Of a stretch of 64,000 bases of DNA, positions 6,841 to 17,431 are shown in pieces. Position 1 is the first letter of the stretch. The number at the start of each line of letters is the position of its first letter. The position numbers were made by a program, and so were the translations under genes. The notes under the pieces are model-generated. The model worked only from the letters and a program-made list of their open reading frames with translations, ran no database searches and was not told the DNA's origin. Source of the stretch: Ctena decussata (taxonomy: Eukaryota; Mollusca; Bivalvia; Lucinida; Lucinidae); NCBI GenBank assembly GCA_963989385.1, contig OZ022506.1, positions 23,003,903-23,067,902 on the forward strand, in the 5' to 3' direction.

Positions 6841-9383
6841 ATAAAAGGAATACGCAGTGCTATTAATCTTTCTTCAAGCTGGTGCAAATCTAACTCTGAA
6901 GGTTTGGGTGGCCATTTCATTCCATTGGCAACTGACAGTTTCGGAACTTTACCATCTTTTAATGATGACAAACAAGTGTGACATATCCATTCTTCACTAT
7001 CAACTGATTTTAGTTTTGTGCAATACTTCATACTGCACTTCATAATGCTAGTGTTTTTTAGCAATGATACACTTTTTCGAAACCATGTTTGGTGACAGCA
7101 AGTACAAACAAACAGAGGTCCTACTGCTATATTATTATGAAATTGTTTAAGACATTCTGCTATACTTTCATGTCTTTTTCTATCACATACTTCACGTGGT
7201 TCAATTTCATGTGAATTTTCTTCAGCAATTTTCTGCCTTTTGTTTTCCATGTTCAGCTCAGGTGTATCTTCTAATTTTCTTTTCTCTTGCCTACGCTGCT
7301 GCTTAGCGATTCTTTCACATTCCAAAAAGAAAGGTTTTTGCCTTTGCCTCTGCTTACTAGCTAGCTGATATACCTTCTCTTTTTCTTTAAAATCTGGGTC
7401 CTGTCTGTATGACTGCTTCTGTGCAAATTCTTTCACTAATATACCTGGCTTTTTTCTAGCAGACTGCTTTGATGCAAGCTGATATACCCTTTCTTTATCT
7501 TTAAACTCTTGGTTTTGTCTGGCTGCCTGCTTCTTGGCACATTCTTGTGCTAATACATCTGGCTTCTTTCTAGCAGACTGCTTTGATGCAAGCTGATTTA
7601 CCCTTTCTTTTTCTTTAAAATCTTGGTTTTGTCTGGCTGACTGCTTCTTGGCACATTCTTGTGCTAATACATCCGCCTTCTTTCTAGCAGACTGCTTTGA
7701 TGCAAGCTGATTTACCCTTTCTTTTTCTGTAAAAGCTGGCTTCTTTCTAGCAGACTGCTTTGATGCAAGCTGATTTACCCTTTCTTTTTCTTTAACAGCT
7801 GGTTTCTTTCTGGCACACTGTTTTGATGCTAGCTGATTTACCCTTTCTTTTTCTTTAAAAGCTGGCTTCTTTCTAGCAGACTGTTTTGATTCAAGCTGAT
7901 TTAGCCTTTCTTTTTCTTTAAAAGCTGGCTTCTTTCTGGCACACTGTTTTGATGCAAGCTGATTTAGCCTTTCTTTTTCTTTAAAAGCTGGCTTCTTTCT
8001 AGCAGACTGTTTTGAGGCAAGCTGATTTATTTTTTCTTTTTCTTTAAAAGCTGACTTACTTCTTTGATTCCTTTTAAATACTGCATAGTACTCGGTACGT
8101 TTTTTCTTCATTTTGTTTTCACAAGTTTTCTTAGGCATATCATATGTTTTCTTTTGCTGTCTGATATTCTGATCCTTAAAATAATTTTCGAGAAGATTTT
8201 CTGAATTGCTTGACTGAGCTAGAGGTAGCATTTGAGAAGAAACCACACTGTCAATCTGGTCTATGCCAACATGTGAATTTTCTGTAGATGTCAGAGCAAG
8301 TGGCAGCAAATCATACTGTGTTGTCATGTTTATTTGCATGCTATCATATAATGCGTACATGAAAGTGATCAAATCATCTAAACATCTGAATCTTATTAGA
8401 ACTGAATATCCATCGCATGATGAAAGACCATTTTGAGCATGAGAATGTGAATCAAAAAAAGTGTACATACCATCTTTTTTGTATACTGCAGAACATATTG
8501 CACCAATCATGACCAGAACATATGAAGAGGATTGAAATGCTGTGTACATTGACTGGTGAAGAGTTTGAGATGATGTATTACCAAATTGCTGTACAGCAAT
8601 GCCAGAAACAATATCTGACTTTATGACATGTATATCTCTTTTGAAGACATTTACATTTTCTGGAATTTCATCAAAAGTTAACAATCTACTTGTGTATTTC
8701 TGTTCAGCTTTCAATGAAGATAAGATTTTTTGGTATAGAATATCTCCTTCAATAAGTATTTGATCTACCTCAGTACTTGAAAAAGTATTTGAAAACTGAG
8801 CATGAATTAGGGCACAAAGAGCATTTGACACACACTGGCTTCCCCTAGACTCTACACTGAATCTGTCACTTCCTTGATGAAATGAGCCACAGATAAAAGA
8901 CTCTGAATGAAATGGTTTTAAGCTCTGAAAACAATGAACGCAAGAACTGGGCAGAATACTATCAGTCACAGATGTGGCAATACATGTGTTTTTAGTAGTA
9001 TTTAACTCGAACGATGTCAAAACTGACATTTGCTGAAAAGGTTGACTTCCATTATCATATTCAGTCAAACGAGGACCCTTAGTTTTAGTCAATGTATGTG
9101 GGACAGTGCTGGTATCAGTATCATGGTCTGGAATTTGTGTGTTTATTTGACAATGTCTCTCTACAAAATTTGCTTTATAGCCTTTGGTCAATTGACAATG
9201 ATTTCTTTGATGTGCCTGCACGCTGACAGGTTTTGCCTCTATGAGGCCCTTGGTCATAACAGACTCGGAAGTCTGCATGACATTAGGAGTCGACTCAGGA
9301 GTCAACCCAGTCTGGTAGCTGCAGCTTCTATCCAAAATCGACCTTCGGGCTTCAGACCGTCTCCAGTTCTTCTTTCGAGGCAT
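6813..9383 (-). CDS. Helentron accessory ORF: C76/OTU-like cysteine peptidase, basic tandem repeats, DUF6570-like Cys-rich end
   Basis: This ORF has 856 residues. Its N-terminus is basic. At 180-192 RGSQCVSNALCAL has the nucleophile context of deubiquitinase-like cysteine peptidases (Cys184). About 125 residues later TFFDSHSHAQNG (Asp311, His313) and a GYSVLIRF strand give the matching Asp/His pair; this Cys...Asp-x-His spacing recalls peptidase family C76. Residues about 440-700 are roughly ten copies of a Lys/Arg/Glu-rich repeat of mostly 21 residues (KEKER..QLASKQ.ARKKP), probably coiled or nucleic-acid binding. The end has CTCCHQTWF ... CSMKYC ... WICHTC, then LEERLIALRIPFMQ, the module that in other Helitron proteins directly precedes the Rep domain. 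It ends out of frame at 6813. The Met at 9383 follows no obvious longer frame and starts with a basic stretch. Confidence 0.85.
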   Translation of the reverse strand: MPRKKNWRRSEARRSILDRSCSYQTGLTPESTPNVMQTSESVMTKGLIEAKPVSVQAHQRNHCQLTKGYKANFVERHCQINTQIPDHDTDTSTVPHTLTKTKGPRLTEYDNGSQPFQQMSVLTSFELNTTKNTCIATSVTDSILPSSCVHCFQSLKPFHSESFICGSFHQGSDRFSVESRGSQCVSNALCALIHAQFSNTFSSTEVDQILIEGDILYQKILSSLKAEQKYTSRLLTFDEIPENVNVFKRDIHVIKSDIVSGIAVQQFGNTSSQTLHQSMYTAFQSSSYVLVMIGAICSAVYKKDGMYTFFDSHSHAQNGLSSCDGYSVLIRFRCLDDLITFMYALYDSMQINMTTQYDLLPLALTSTENSHVGIDQIDSVVSSQMLPLAQSSNSENLLENYFKDQNIRQQKKTYDMPKKTCENKMKKKRTEYYAVFKRNQRSKSAFKEKEKINQLASKQSARKKPAFKEKERLNQLASKQCARKKPAFKEKERLNQLESKQSARKKPAFKEKERVNQLASKQCARKKPAVKEKERVNQLASKQSARKKPAFTEKERVNQLASKQSARKKADVLAQECAKKQSARQNQDFKEKERVNQLASKQSARKKPDVLAQECAKKQAARQNQEFKDKERVYQLASKQSARKKPGILVKEFAQKQSYRQDPDFKEKEKVYQLASKQRQRQKPFFLECERIAKQQRRQEKRKLEDTPELNMENKRQKIAEENSHEIEPREVCDRKRHESIAECLKQFHNNIAVGPLFVCTCCHQTWFRKSVSLLKNTSIMKCSMKYCTKLKSVDSEEWICHTCLSSLKDGKVPKLSVANGMKWPPKPSELDLHQLEERLIALRIPFMQTWWSVFT
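7360..8050 (-). repeat. in-frame 63-bp minisatellite inside Helentron accessory ORF
   Basis: Tandem units with a 63-bp period (for example the repeated GCTGGCTTCTTTCT at 7861 and 7924 on the plus strand) encode the 21-residue basic repeat. Toward the protein C-terminus the unit alternates with a longer variant containing LAQECAKKQ. All length changes keep the reading frame, which suggests past selection on the protein. Confidence 0.85.
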
Positions 9384-10400
9384 CCTGTACTATGAATGTA
9401 CTCTTCTGAAAGCCACAGTTCACTACTGTTAAGTCTGTCTTCAACAAGCAAAGATATCACTTCACCGTCCAATCACAGAATATCACACAATCCAATAATA
9501 TCATACACTTTTATAGTAGTTTGTTGAAAATGAATAGTTTGTATAAAGCTTGATTTGATACCTATAAAAGAAACAGATATTATCAACTTATTCATGCCAT
9601 AGTTTTTGAAGGTCAGAATGTGCCCTACTTTTTTTATTTTTTATTTGTTGAAAAGAACAGCTCATATTAAGCTTGAATTTGCTCCAAAAGAATTATCTAA
9701 CTATGAAATTATTCATGCTGTATTTTTTCAAGATTTATAACATTCATGTTTTTGACAATTTGTTTGTTGTAATTAAATGACAGATTTGGTGCACAAGAGC
9801 CATACTAAGTATTTTTAAAGAAAAAATAACTGAGTAAACTTGTCTTAATATATTGTTCATGAAAAATAAAATATAAATTGCAACAATAAAAGTGTAAAAA
9901 GTATTATGACTATTATTGTTTCCATGATTTATATAATTATCAAATACATTGTAAGCTGTTACAGTTAAAACAAAGTCAACAGAAAAAGTATTCTGCATGA
10001 TCAGCAAGGCAATTAAATTCCAGGAGGAGGCCCATAGACTGCACTGGTGGAAGTATCATCTCTATTATTCAGCAACACTAATTTAGAGAATGTTTTTAAC
10101 ATTAACATTAGTTGCCGCTGATGTAATAAAGAGAAATTGTTTGAAATAATGACAGAATCATGCATAATATTTACACCAGTGGCACTTAATTACCCGGTAC
10201 ATGTACGCCTGCAATTACCCCTACACATAACAGTATCCTTGCACAGAGATATAAATTGTGGTAGATGATATATAATTCCAAATGTTTAAAATTTTCAATG
10301 TCAAAAAAGAAACTGTACTTATGGTAGTTGGCAAAGGTACCCATACAATGATACTGTTATAAGGATAACTCTGTGGGTACGCTTTCCTATAAGCCAGTGC
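9384..10400. other. AT-rich upstream flank of Helentron
   Basis: No gene recognised. Two or three very degenerate direct repeats of about 124 bp begin with TTTGTTGAAAA at 9520 and 9644. They may be part of the 5' non-coding region of the Helentron, but no terminal motif was identified. Confidence 0.4.
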
Positions 10401-10413
10401 AAGACTTATGAGT

Positions 10414-10527
10414 TCAAAAGGCTTGAACACAAGTATTCTTGAATTCATTTTCTGCCAACAATCTTGTAAGTTGATCTGGGTTTTGCACACTAGCAATTAT
10501 CATTCCTGACTTCAGATCATGGGATCT
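10414..10527 (-). other. possible terminal exon or captured gene fragment
   Basis: On the minus strand TTTAATACTTTCAG/AG is a good splice acceptor at 10528/10527. It is followed by an open frame of 37 codons ending in TGA at 10416-10414. The peptide has a plausible amphipathic composition (GMIIASVQNPDQLTRLLAEN). I recognise no family. It lies on the same strand and upstream of the Helentron ORFs, so it could be a captured host exon, a remnant of another gene, or chance. Confidence 0.25.
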
Positions 10528-10929
10528 CTGAAAGTATTAAAGGGAACTGAATTAAAATTTCATTATATAAATAGAAGACAACGAGAGGAAGTGCAGTAAT
10601 CAAGAACCATAATCTTATCACAATTAGTTTTGGAGCTGTAAGAACTCACCAATTATTCCAAAAGAAAATTTTGAAATAAAGAACATGTAAAAATAAAGAA
10701 CTTTATAGTGTTAGAAAGTTCTGATAATTGGAAAATATCAGTGAAAATTGTTTTGGAATAAATTTGCACATGTCAAGTTTCCTAAAAATACAAAAATTCA
10801 GGTGAATGTTTTTTCTCTGTCTGTGCATTTCCACAAATCAAGGCTTAACCAGATCATTCAACTGAAGTTAACAACTCCAACACAGATACTAGAAAGCCAT
10901 GCCTATATCTCACTTTTATCTAGTTGCTG

Positions 10930-12775
10930 GTTACCATATATAGACACAGTAGCCATGTTCATCATGTGACCCGGACCATTTGAACATACTTTTGTTCCCT
11001 TAATCCCAGGCAGCTTATATATGAAATTTGGTAACAATTAGCTAAGTAACTTTTGAGGCATTGCTTGCTACTGTTGAAATATGAGAGACACTGATCAACT
11101 TGGTATTACCCAAGTACCTAATGCTGCATACCAAGTTTCAAGGCCTTTGGTCAGTTGGTTCTGGAGAAGATTTCTTAAGGTTTTTACCATATATATATAT
11201 TATGTGCTTAGCAACCATATTTTTCATGTGACTGTCAGTTTGAACAAATTTTTGTTCCTTCAATCCCTGGAGGCTCTATATGATATCTGGTTACAATTAG
11301 CCATGTGGCCTTTTAAGAGATGCTTGAACTTGTCAAATATGAGATTTGGTTCAAAGGTCAAAAACTGATGAGGATCTACACTGTTTGCCAATTCAACAAT
11401 TTTAATTTTTGGCGCTTTAAGGGTTAACATCTCTAGAGTAACCCCAAATACAGTAGAACTTCACTGGCTCGAACCCTGAAGGCTCGTTAACCCTGCCTGA
11501 CTAGAACTCTTTTCTGGGTGCCTAGAGATCACTTTATATAGAATCTGACCCTAAGTGGCTGGAGCTACCTTTGGCTAGAACATATTTTCATGGTCCCAAG
11601 CCTGTTCGAGCCAACTAAGTTTTACTTATCTAGATCACTGTAATGTCATGTGACCTGCACCGTTCGAAAAAATTTTCATTCCCTCAACTCCTGGAGGCTC
11701 TATATGAAATTGGTTACAATTGGCTCAATGGTTTTTGAGGACAGTGTTTGAAATTGTCAATATATGAAAGAGTTCTGGGTCAAATGTCAAAGAATGACCT
11801 TGACCTCTTGTACTTATAAATCTTCATGTATTCATTAAGATGACTGCATATATCAATTTTTAGGCCTTAATCTTCTAAACTTCTCATAAAATCTTATGTG
11901 CTCGCATTTTCCCATATTTGCCCTTGCCGTAAAAAAGATCAAGGTCAACCCAAGGTCATTATTTGAACAATCTTGATAGTACTCTATTACCCAATGCTAC
12001 ATACCAAGTTTCAAGGCCATCGGTGAATTGGTTCTGGAGAAGAAGATTTTTAAAGGTATTTTACCATATATGGGCGTGGCAAGACAGTTGGTCATGTGAC
12101 CTGGACTGTATGAATAAATTTTTGTTCCCTCAACCCCTGAAGGCTCTATATGAAATTTGGTTTCATTTGGGCCAGTGGCTTTTGAGGAGATGGTTTGAAA
12201 TTGTCAAAATATGAGAGTTCTGGTTCAAAGGTCAAAGAATGACCTTGACCTTTTGTACTCATTAAACTTCATGTACTCATTAAGATGAATGCAGAAACCA
12301 ATTTTTAGCCCAAAATCTTCAACAGTTTCCAAGATATCTTATGTTTTAGCATTTTGCCATATAAAAGCACAAGGAACCAAATCTGACCTTACCGTAAAAA
12401 AGGTCAAGGTCAACCCAAGGTCATAATTTGAACAATCTTGGTAGTACTCGTGTACCCGATGCTAAATACCAAGTTTCAAGGCCATCGACCTATTGGTTCT
12501 GGAGAAGAAGATTTTTTTCAGGTTTTTACCATATATGGGCATGGCGGCCATGTTGGTCATGTGACCAGGACCGTTTGAACAACTTTTCGTTCCTAAGGTC
12601 CCAGGAGGCTACATATGAAATTTGGTTACAATCGGCCTAGCGGTTTCAGAGGAGAAGTCGTTTGAAATTGTGGACGGACGGACGGACGGACGGACGACGG
12701 ACGACGGACGCCGGAGCCTTACCATCCTATAAGCTCCCCCGGAGCCGCTGGCTCAGGTGAGCTAAAAAGTGTTTG
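10930..12775 (+). mobile_element. pearl-like non-autonomous element 1 (about 450-bp tandem units, GGAC tract, terminal hairpin)
   Basis: Units share the order CATGTGACC, TTTGAACAA, GGCTCTATATGAAATTTGG, AAGGTCAAAGAATGACC, TACCAAGTTTCAAGGCCAT, TACCATATATGGGC. CATGTGAC anchors occur near 10966, 11225, 11647, 12094 and 12558, giving spacings of about 259, 422, 447 and 464 bp; the first interval lacks the middle section. The array ends in a GGAC-type tract (12671-12712) and then a nested hairpin (AGCTC 12732-12736 with GAGCT 12759-12763, enclosing GAGCC and GGCTC). This layout matches what I recall of bivalve pearl elements and Helentron-associated INEs. Short ORFs inside are chance. Confidence 0.7.
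11449..11625. mobile_element. small TIR element nested in pearl-like unit
   Basis: Ends ACAGTAGAACTTCACTGG and its near reverse complement CCAACTAAGTTTTACT, each with an inner GGCTCGAAC or GTTCGAGCC arm, bound about 175 bp that interrupt the tandem unit. It looks like a pogo/mariner-type MITE inserted after the array formed. Confidence 0.6.
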
Positions 12776-12859
12776 CTTGGCTAAAAACTGACAAGCTGAT
12801 GTCATAAATGTAGAGATGTTAATGTTTGTAAAACACCATGCCCCCAACGATATGCCTGA

Positions 12860-13865
12860 CTCTAAAAGGGAATGGTCTACACCAAAAGTTATAAACGGAA
12901 GTCCTTCAGAGGGTAATCATCTAGTGATCATCTCCAATCAGCTGACCAACTTTCAAGTCCTTTGCTCAATACTTTTCAAGATATCATGTTGACAACTTAA
13001 AAATGATGAAAATTTCAAAGGGCCATAACTCAGAAAAAATTGATGGAATTTGTCCAAAAGTTAATCGTTTAATTTACTATTCATCTCCAATCAACTGATT
13101 TAGTTTCAAGACCCAATCTTAAATGCTTTTTGAGATATCTTGCTAACAAGTTTAAAATGCCAAAAATTTCAAAGGGCCATAACTCAGAAAAAATTGAGGG
13201 AATTCATTGAAAAGTTAATCACTTAATTTATTCATCATCTCCAATTAGTTGACTAAGGTTCACCTCTCTAGCTCAAATACCTTTTGAGACATCTTGCTGA
13301 CAAGTTTAAAATGGTGAAAATTTCAAAAGGCCATAACTAAAAAAAAGCAAAACAAAAGAAAAGAAAAAAAAAACGACAAAAGTCGTTCAAAAGTTAATCA
13401 GTTAATCTTCATTTAATCTCTAATCAACAATCAAAGTTTCAAGCCCTTAGCATTTAGACTCTTTGAGACATCTTGCTGACAAGGTTAAAATGCGGAAATT
13501 TTCAAAGGGCCAAAACTCCAAAACTATTGACGGAATTCGTTTAAAAGTTAATCAGTTCATTTACTCATCATTTCTAATAAGCTGGCAAAGTTTCATGCCC
13601 ATAGCTTACGTACCTTTTGAGATATGTTGCTGATAAGATTTCGTTATGGTTTTCTCCAAATGGGCATAACTCCAAAAGGGAGACAACTCAGACAAGAAAA
13701 TATACGGGTCAGCTATTTTTGATGATGAATCCATACGTGAAATTTCAAAACTCTAGCATGCATGGTTTCTAAGATATGGTATGCGTGACGCACGGACAGA
13801 CGAACGGACGGACGACCCAAAAGCTATATGCCCCCTCAACTTCTTTGAAGTTTGGGCATAATGAA
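12860..13865 (+). mobile_element. pearl-like non-autonomous element 2 (about 155-bp tandem units)
   Basis: The core motif AAAGGGCCATAACTC recurs near 13018, 13173, 13327, 13505 and (diverged) 13663, giving 154-178 bp units. The array is followed by a GGAC/ACGG tract at 13786-13818 and a hairpin: TATGCCC (13827-13833) pairs with GGGCATA (13854-13860), with an inner AACTTC/GAAGTT stem. The plan is the same as in the neighbouring elements, but the unit sequence differs. Confidence 0.7.
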
Positions 13866-13954
13866 AGCATCGTAAACGACTGCGTAATACCCTGCCACTG
13901 CAAACCAGTATCCTTTCTTTTACCTATTATAGATTTTAGTATGATTTTACACAT

Positions 13955-14960
13955 TTTTGGTCAAGAGCAGAGGGCAGATAACTCCTCCGGATAAAATTTT
14001 GATCCAGCACATGGAACTTTTACTGCTTTGACCATTTGTTGCAGTTTTCAGAAAAATCTCTTTTAATTTTGAATTTATGCAGATTCTTTCATGACTATAA
14101 ACGTGTTTGTAGCCCTGTCTCAGTCAGGTGCAAATAACCCCTGCGGACAAAATTTTAACCCCAACAAGGCGCTTATATTGCTTTGATGATTTGTCGCCAG
14201 TTTCAGAAAAATTCCGTTTAACTCTGATTTTATATAGAATTTTGTCAGGGTTTTATTCTAGTATATAGCCTGTTTCAGGGGCAAATTACACTTTTGGCGA
14301 AAAATGATCATAACATGTAGCCCATACTATCCTTTCAATTTGTTGCAAGTTTCATAAAAATAACTTTCAACTCTGATTTTATATAGATTTTTTTTCATAA
14401 TTTCATACATGTAAACAGTCCCGCAGCAGGGACAGATAATCATGTAAGACTAAACTTTGTTTGTGACTGGAAGCTTGTGTTAATACGATCACTTATGTGA
14501 AATTTCATAAAAAAAAACAACGTCTGATTTTATACACATCTTTTTATGATTTTAAACATGTTTGTAGCTCCTTATCAAGGGCAGATAATCCCTGGGGACA
14601 AAATCTCTTCCATAACAGGAAGCTCACATTCCTTTGATATTATGTTGCAAGTTTCAGAAAAAATCCCATTCAACTCTGATTTTATACAGATGTTTTTCCT
14701 GATTTAATACCCGTATATAGTCCCGGGGCAGGGGCAGACAACCTCGCTAGACAAAATATTGCTTATATCAGAACGCTTATGTTATTTTAATCATTTCTGT
14801 GAAATACTCAAATTATCGAACGGAAACGAAGTTCTCACTAACGGATGGACGGATAGACGGACGGACAGACAGGCGTACGAAGGTCGGACGGACACATGGA
14901 CAGCCAGCGGGAAAACGTAATACCTCGCCACTAACATGTGGCGATGTATAATAAAATCAG
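13955..14960 (+). mobile_element. pearl-like non-autonomous element 3 (about 150-bp tandem units)
   Basis: Six diverged units, each with GCAGATAA..CC...GACAAAAT, then TTTGTTGCAAGTTTCA and CTCTGATTTTATA, begin near 13973, 14131, 14278, 14430, 14580 and 14728. The array ends in a GGAC/ACGG-type tract at about 14839-14900 and a hairpin of TCGCCAC (14925-14931) with GTGGCGA (14938-14944). It is the third element of the same architecture in a row and on the same strand. Confidence 0.7.
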
Positions 14961-15344
14961 GCAAAGAAGCCACATATTTCTGAAATGTATATTGTTTCAA
15001 TAGGGTGCGATTTTTATGTTCGACACCTTCCACGTGTGTCGCTTGTTCCGTATACTAAATTGAAGAGATAGTTCCACTTTTGTTGTGGAACATGTGTCCA
15101 AACCTATAAAATTCATTTTTGCTTATTATTTTACTCGGGCAATGAAAATTCATATGAACCTAAAACAAATAGCTAGATTTACTTTGCATAATATATAGAA
15201 TTTTTTCTACTATTTGACGAAAATGATCGCAATCTCATATAAAGCTCACTTGTGTGTTTCATACCCTTACACCACAAAGCTGAAGCCAATATGGAGAGAT
15301 AGCAACATTTCTTGGATCAAAGGTCAAACTGATGTTCTTCCTTG

Positions 15345-15760
15345 ACATTTCTATATTTCTATATGCTTCTGAATCATGGAACTTGACAGCAGAGTTACAG
15401 AAAAGAAAGCAGGCCTTTGAGATGGGTCGCTACTGAAGGTTATTATGACCACATAACCAATGAGGATGTTTGCAGAAACATTAAAGCAGCTATTGGCTAA
15501 TATGATGAACTCCTTACCATTGCCAAAAAACGGAAATTTAGGTCGCTTAGTCACGTGTCGAGGTCTTCTGGTTTAACAAAGACAATTCTACAGGACACAG
15601 TGAAAGGTAACAAGAGAAAGACAAAAGAAGAGTTGAGCGGACAGTATTAAAGAGTGGACAGGTATGGACTTTGCCAGCTCAACCAGGGAGCTGAAAACAG
15701 GACAAGGTGGAAAAAGGCTTGCTGTGAAGTCATTTGTTTTGCAAGATTATGGGATAGAAT
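15345..15760 (+). pseudogene. decayed non-LTR retrotransposon (LINE) reverse-transcriptase C-terminus
   Basis: Across several frames the plus strand reads LYASESWNLTAELQKRKQAFEM, then YDHITNEDV, YDELLTIAKKRKFRSLSHVSRSSGLTKTILQ and AAENRTRW-like segments. This is the conserved tail after the RT domain of animal LINEs (LYGSETW ... KRRLRWFGHV ... TILQGTV ... EWTG...NR.RW). Several stops and frameshifts make it dead. No RT catalytic core was found upstream, so it is a truncated fragment. Confidence 0.8.
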
Positions 15761-15899
15761 TGAATGGACAATATGCAAGTTGCAAGAAAGCTACTTTAAT
15801 GGCGGCAACATGAAAAGATATGCTCAAACACGCTTCAGTCAGTGGTATAAATGAAAAAATAGTAAAAATAGTTAAATCAGTAATTAAACAAATGCAAAA

Positions 15900-16600
15900 C
15901 AGGCATGAAACTGATCGATAGGTGTTCTGAATAGTTGGCCATCGTCCATCACCAGTATTGCAGTCGTAGAAAACTGGTATGCTTGTCCGATAACCTGTTT
16001 CATTTTCTTTTAAAGAGTGTTTTCTATATCTACCACCGTCTGTTTACTGTTTTCATCTTTGAGACGGTAGCTTGCCATCCTTAGACGTTAGGCCAATTTC
16101 TATCCAACAGTCATCTTCATACGTTTTAGAGAAGTTCCTTGAGTGTTTTATTATATAATTCTTTTTAAATGTTTTTTTTTAAATATCCAGTCGGTTCTCT
16201 TTAAACTGGTAAAATACTACCTACTAGCCCTCAGATTAAACTCTTCTGAATCGAGGCCTTTACGTAGTTCCTAAGTTATTGACTTTATCAATATGTTATA
16301 GCAACAAAAGGTGAGATAAGTTGCTATTTAAGTAAATTATCTCACCCTATATTTCTACAGCTTTTAATGCTTGTCAGTTATAAATCCCACCGCGGCTCAC
16401 TTCCATGCGATTATTAGACGCTTGAGTCTCTATTAAATCATCCCGGCTAAATAATGCGATTACTAGACTGAAAATTTATATACTATTACACAGTTATAAA
16501 AAAACAAAACTGCTGTTGAAAGTTTCAAAAGTGGGACACCGACAATAAATACAGCACCTGCTCTCAAAATTTGTAAAACAGAAATGCGACTAAATGATGC
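15900..16600. other. intergenic, nothing identified
   Basis: No gene or clear repeat family was recognised, apart from short inverted GGTGAGATAA and TTATCTCACC copies (about 16311-16350) that suggest a small foldback. Confidence 0.4.
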
Positions 16601-16690
16601 AGATAGAATGGCAAACAGTGTTTACCCTGACCAGACTGCTACTTAATCTGAATTGTTTGCGCAGACCTATCTGTTCCAATAAGGTTATCT
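16598..16690. repeat. GATCAG-core palindrome, degenerate copy
   Basis: AATGGCAAACAGTGT and GACCAGACTGC are followed by a diverged inverted half ending in TGTTTGCGCAGACC. It resembles the copies at 1185-1260 and 61458-61565. Confidence 0.45.
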
Positions 16691-16787
16691 GTTCTTAAGA
16701 TGATGCTCTCAATTTTGACAAGCCTTGTTACTGAGCTGAACTGGTCAACGGACATAAAAGACTTTTTTCTTGCACGCCAAATCAGAA

Positions 16788-16990
16788 TGGTTGGTTGGTT
16801 GCTTGTTTAGGGTTTAACGGCCTCTTGAGACAGTATTTCAGTTCATATCGGGCCGTCTTTTATATGGAGAAAGAAAAGAAAAACGATAGGCGAGAGAAAA
16901 GAATGCAAACAACCCCCACCCTCACCTACGCAAGCATAGTAGGCTAACAGTATCAAAATAAGTAGGACGCCACGGCACTAAAAGTTATCC
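16788..16990 (-). repeat. dispersed family D copy 1
   Basis: The reverse strand carries the family D series: a TCCTACT-type motif, GAGACGG-type motif and a CCAACCAACC-type tail (here GGTTGGTTGG at the left). It is a diverged retroposon-like repeat with a simple CAAC tail, so the minus orientation is inferred from the tail. Confidence 0.5.
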
Positions 16991-17431
16991 GGCACAACCG
17001 ACCACCCCTACCAAATAAGGATATCTGGATGTTTCATCTGTACCGACAAATCTTTTCAGGATATCCGCGTGTTTCGCCTGTAACTACAAATCTTAGCTCA
17101 CCCTAATAATCTCACCCAGGATCGGATAAAAATCGCGTCCTTTAATGCATTGGTTGTAAGTAACGTGGGAATTTTAGATGATGTCGCCACGAAAACAGCA
17201 AGAATGACGTCATTTTATGAATGTCAGACGTTGACGTAAAGAACCGAATGGCGGTAGATGAAAGCGACGCCTCGCTTTCTTTCAAAATCAAAAAGAAACC
17301 TCTCAAGCAATAAAAGTAGGCATATTAACAAGTTCTAAAGTTAAAACGAACCGTGGTGTGCAAGAAATGACGTCAAGGAGACGGAAAATTTAGGCAGTGT
17401 ATGCAATGTCGGGCATTGCCGTATAGAGCCG

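Larger units (their letters stand above)
1815..9383 (-). mobile_element. autonomous Helitron, Helentron type (EEP-endonuclease-bearing)
   Basis: On the minus strand three long ORFs follow one another: 9383-6813 (accessory peptidase/repeat protein with a DUF6570-like end), 6772-3122 (Rep HUH nuclease plus PIF1-like helicase) and 3137-1911 (helicase C-terminus plus endonuclease/exonuclease/phosphatase domain). Together they match one Helentron replicase with an N-terminal accessory region. The C-terminal EEP-type domain is the established mark of Helentron/Helitron2 elements, as opposed to canonical Helitrons. About 2,480 codons contain only two frame breaks and no isolated internal stops, so the copy is young. 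A perfect hairpin (1819-1854) lies 57 bp past the last stop and may mark the 3' end. The 5' end was not located, so the real element is probably longer than the interval given. Confidence 0.9.

Noticed and set aside
10930..12770. Short plus-strand frames with repeated TYQVSRP.WFWRR peptides
   Set aside because: They are translations of the tandem pearl-like units, not a gene family; the frames are broken between units.
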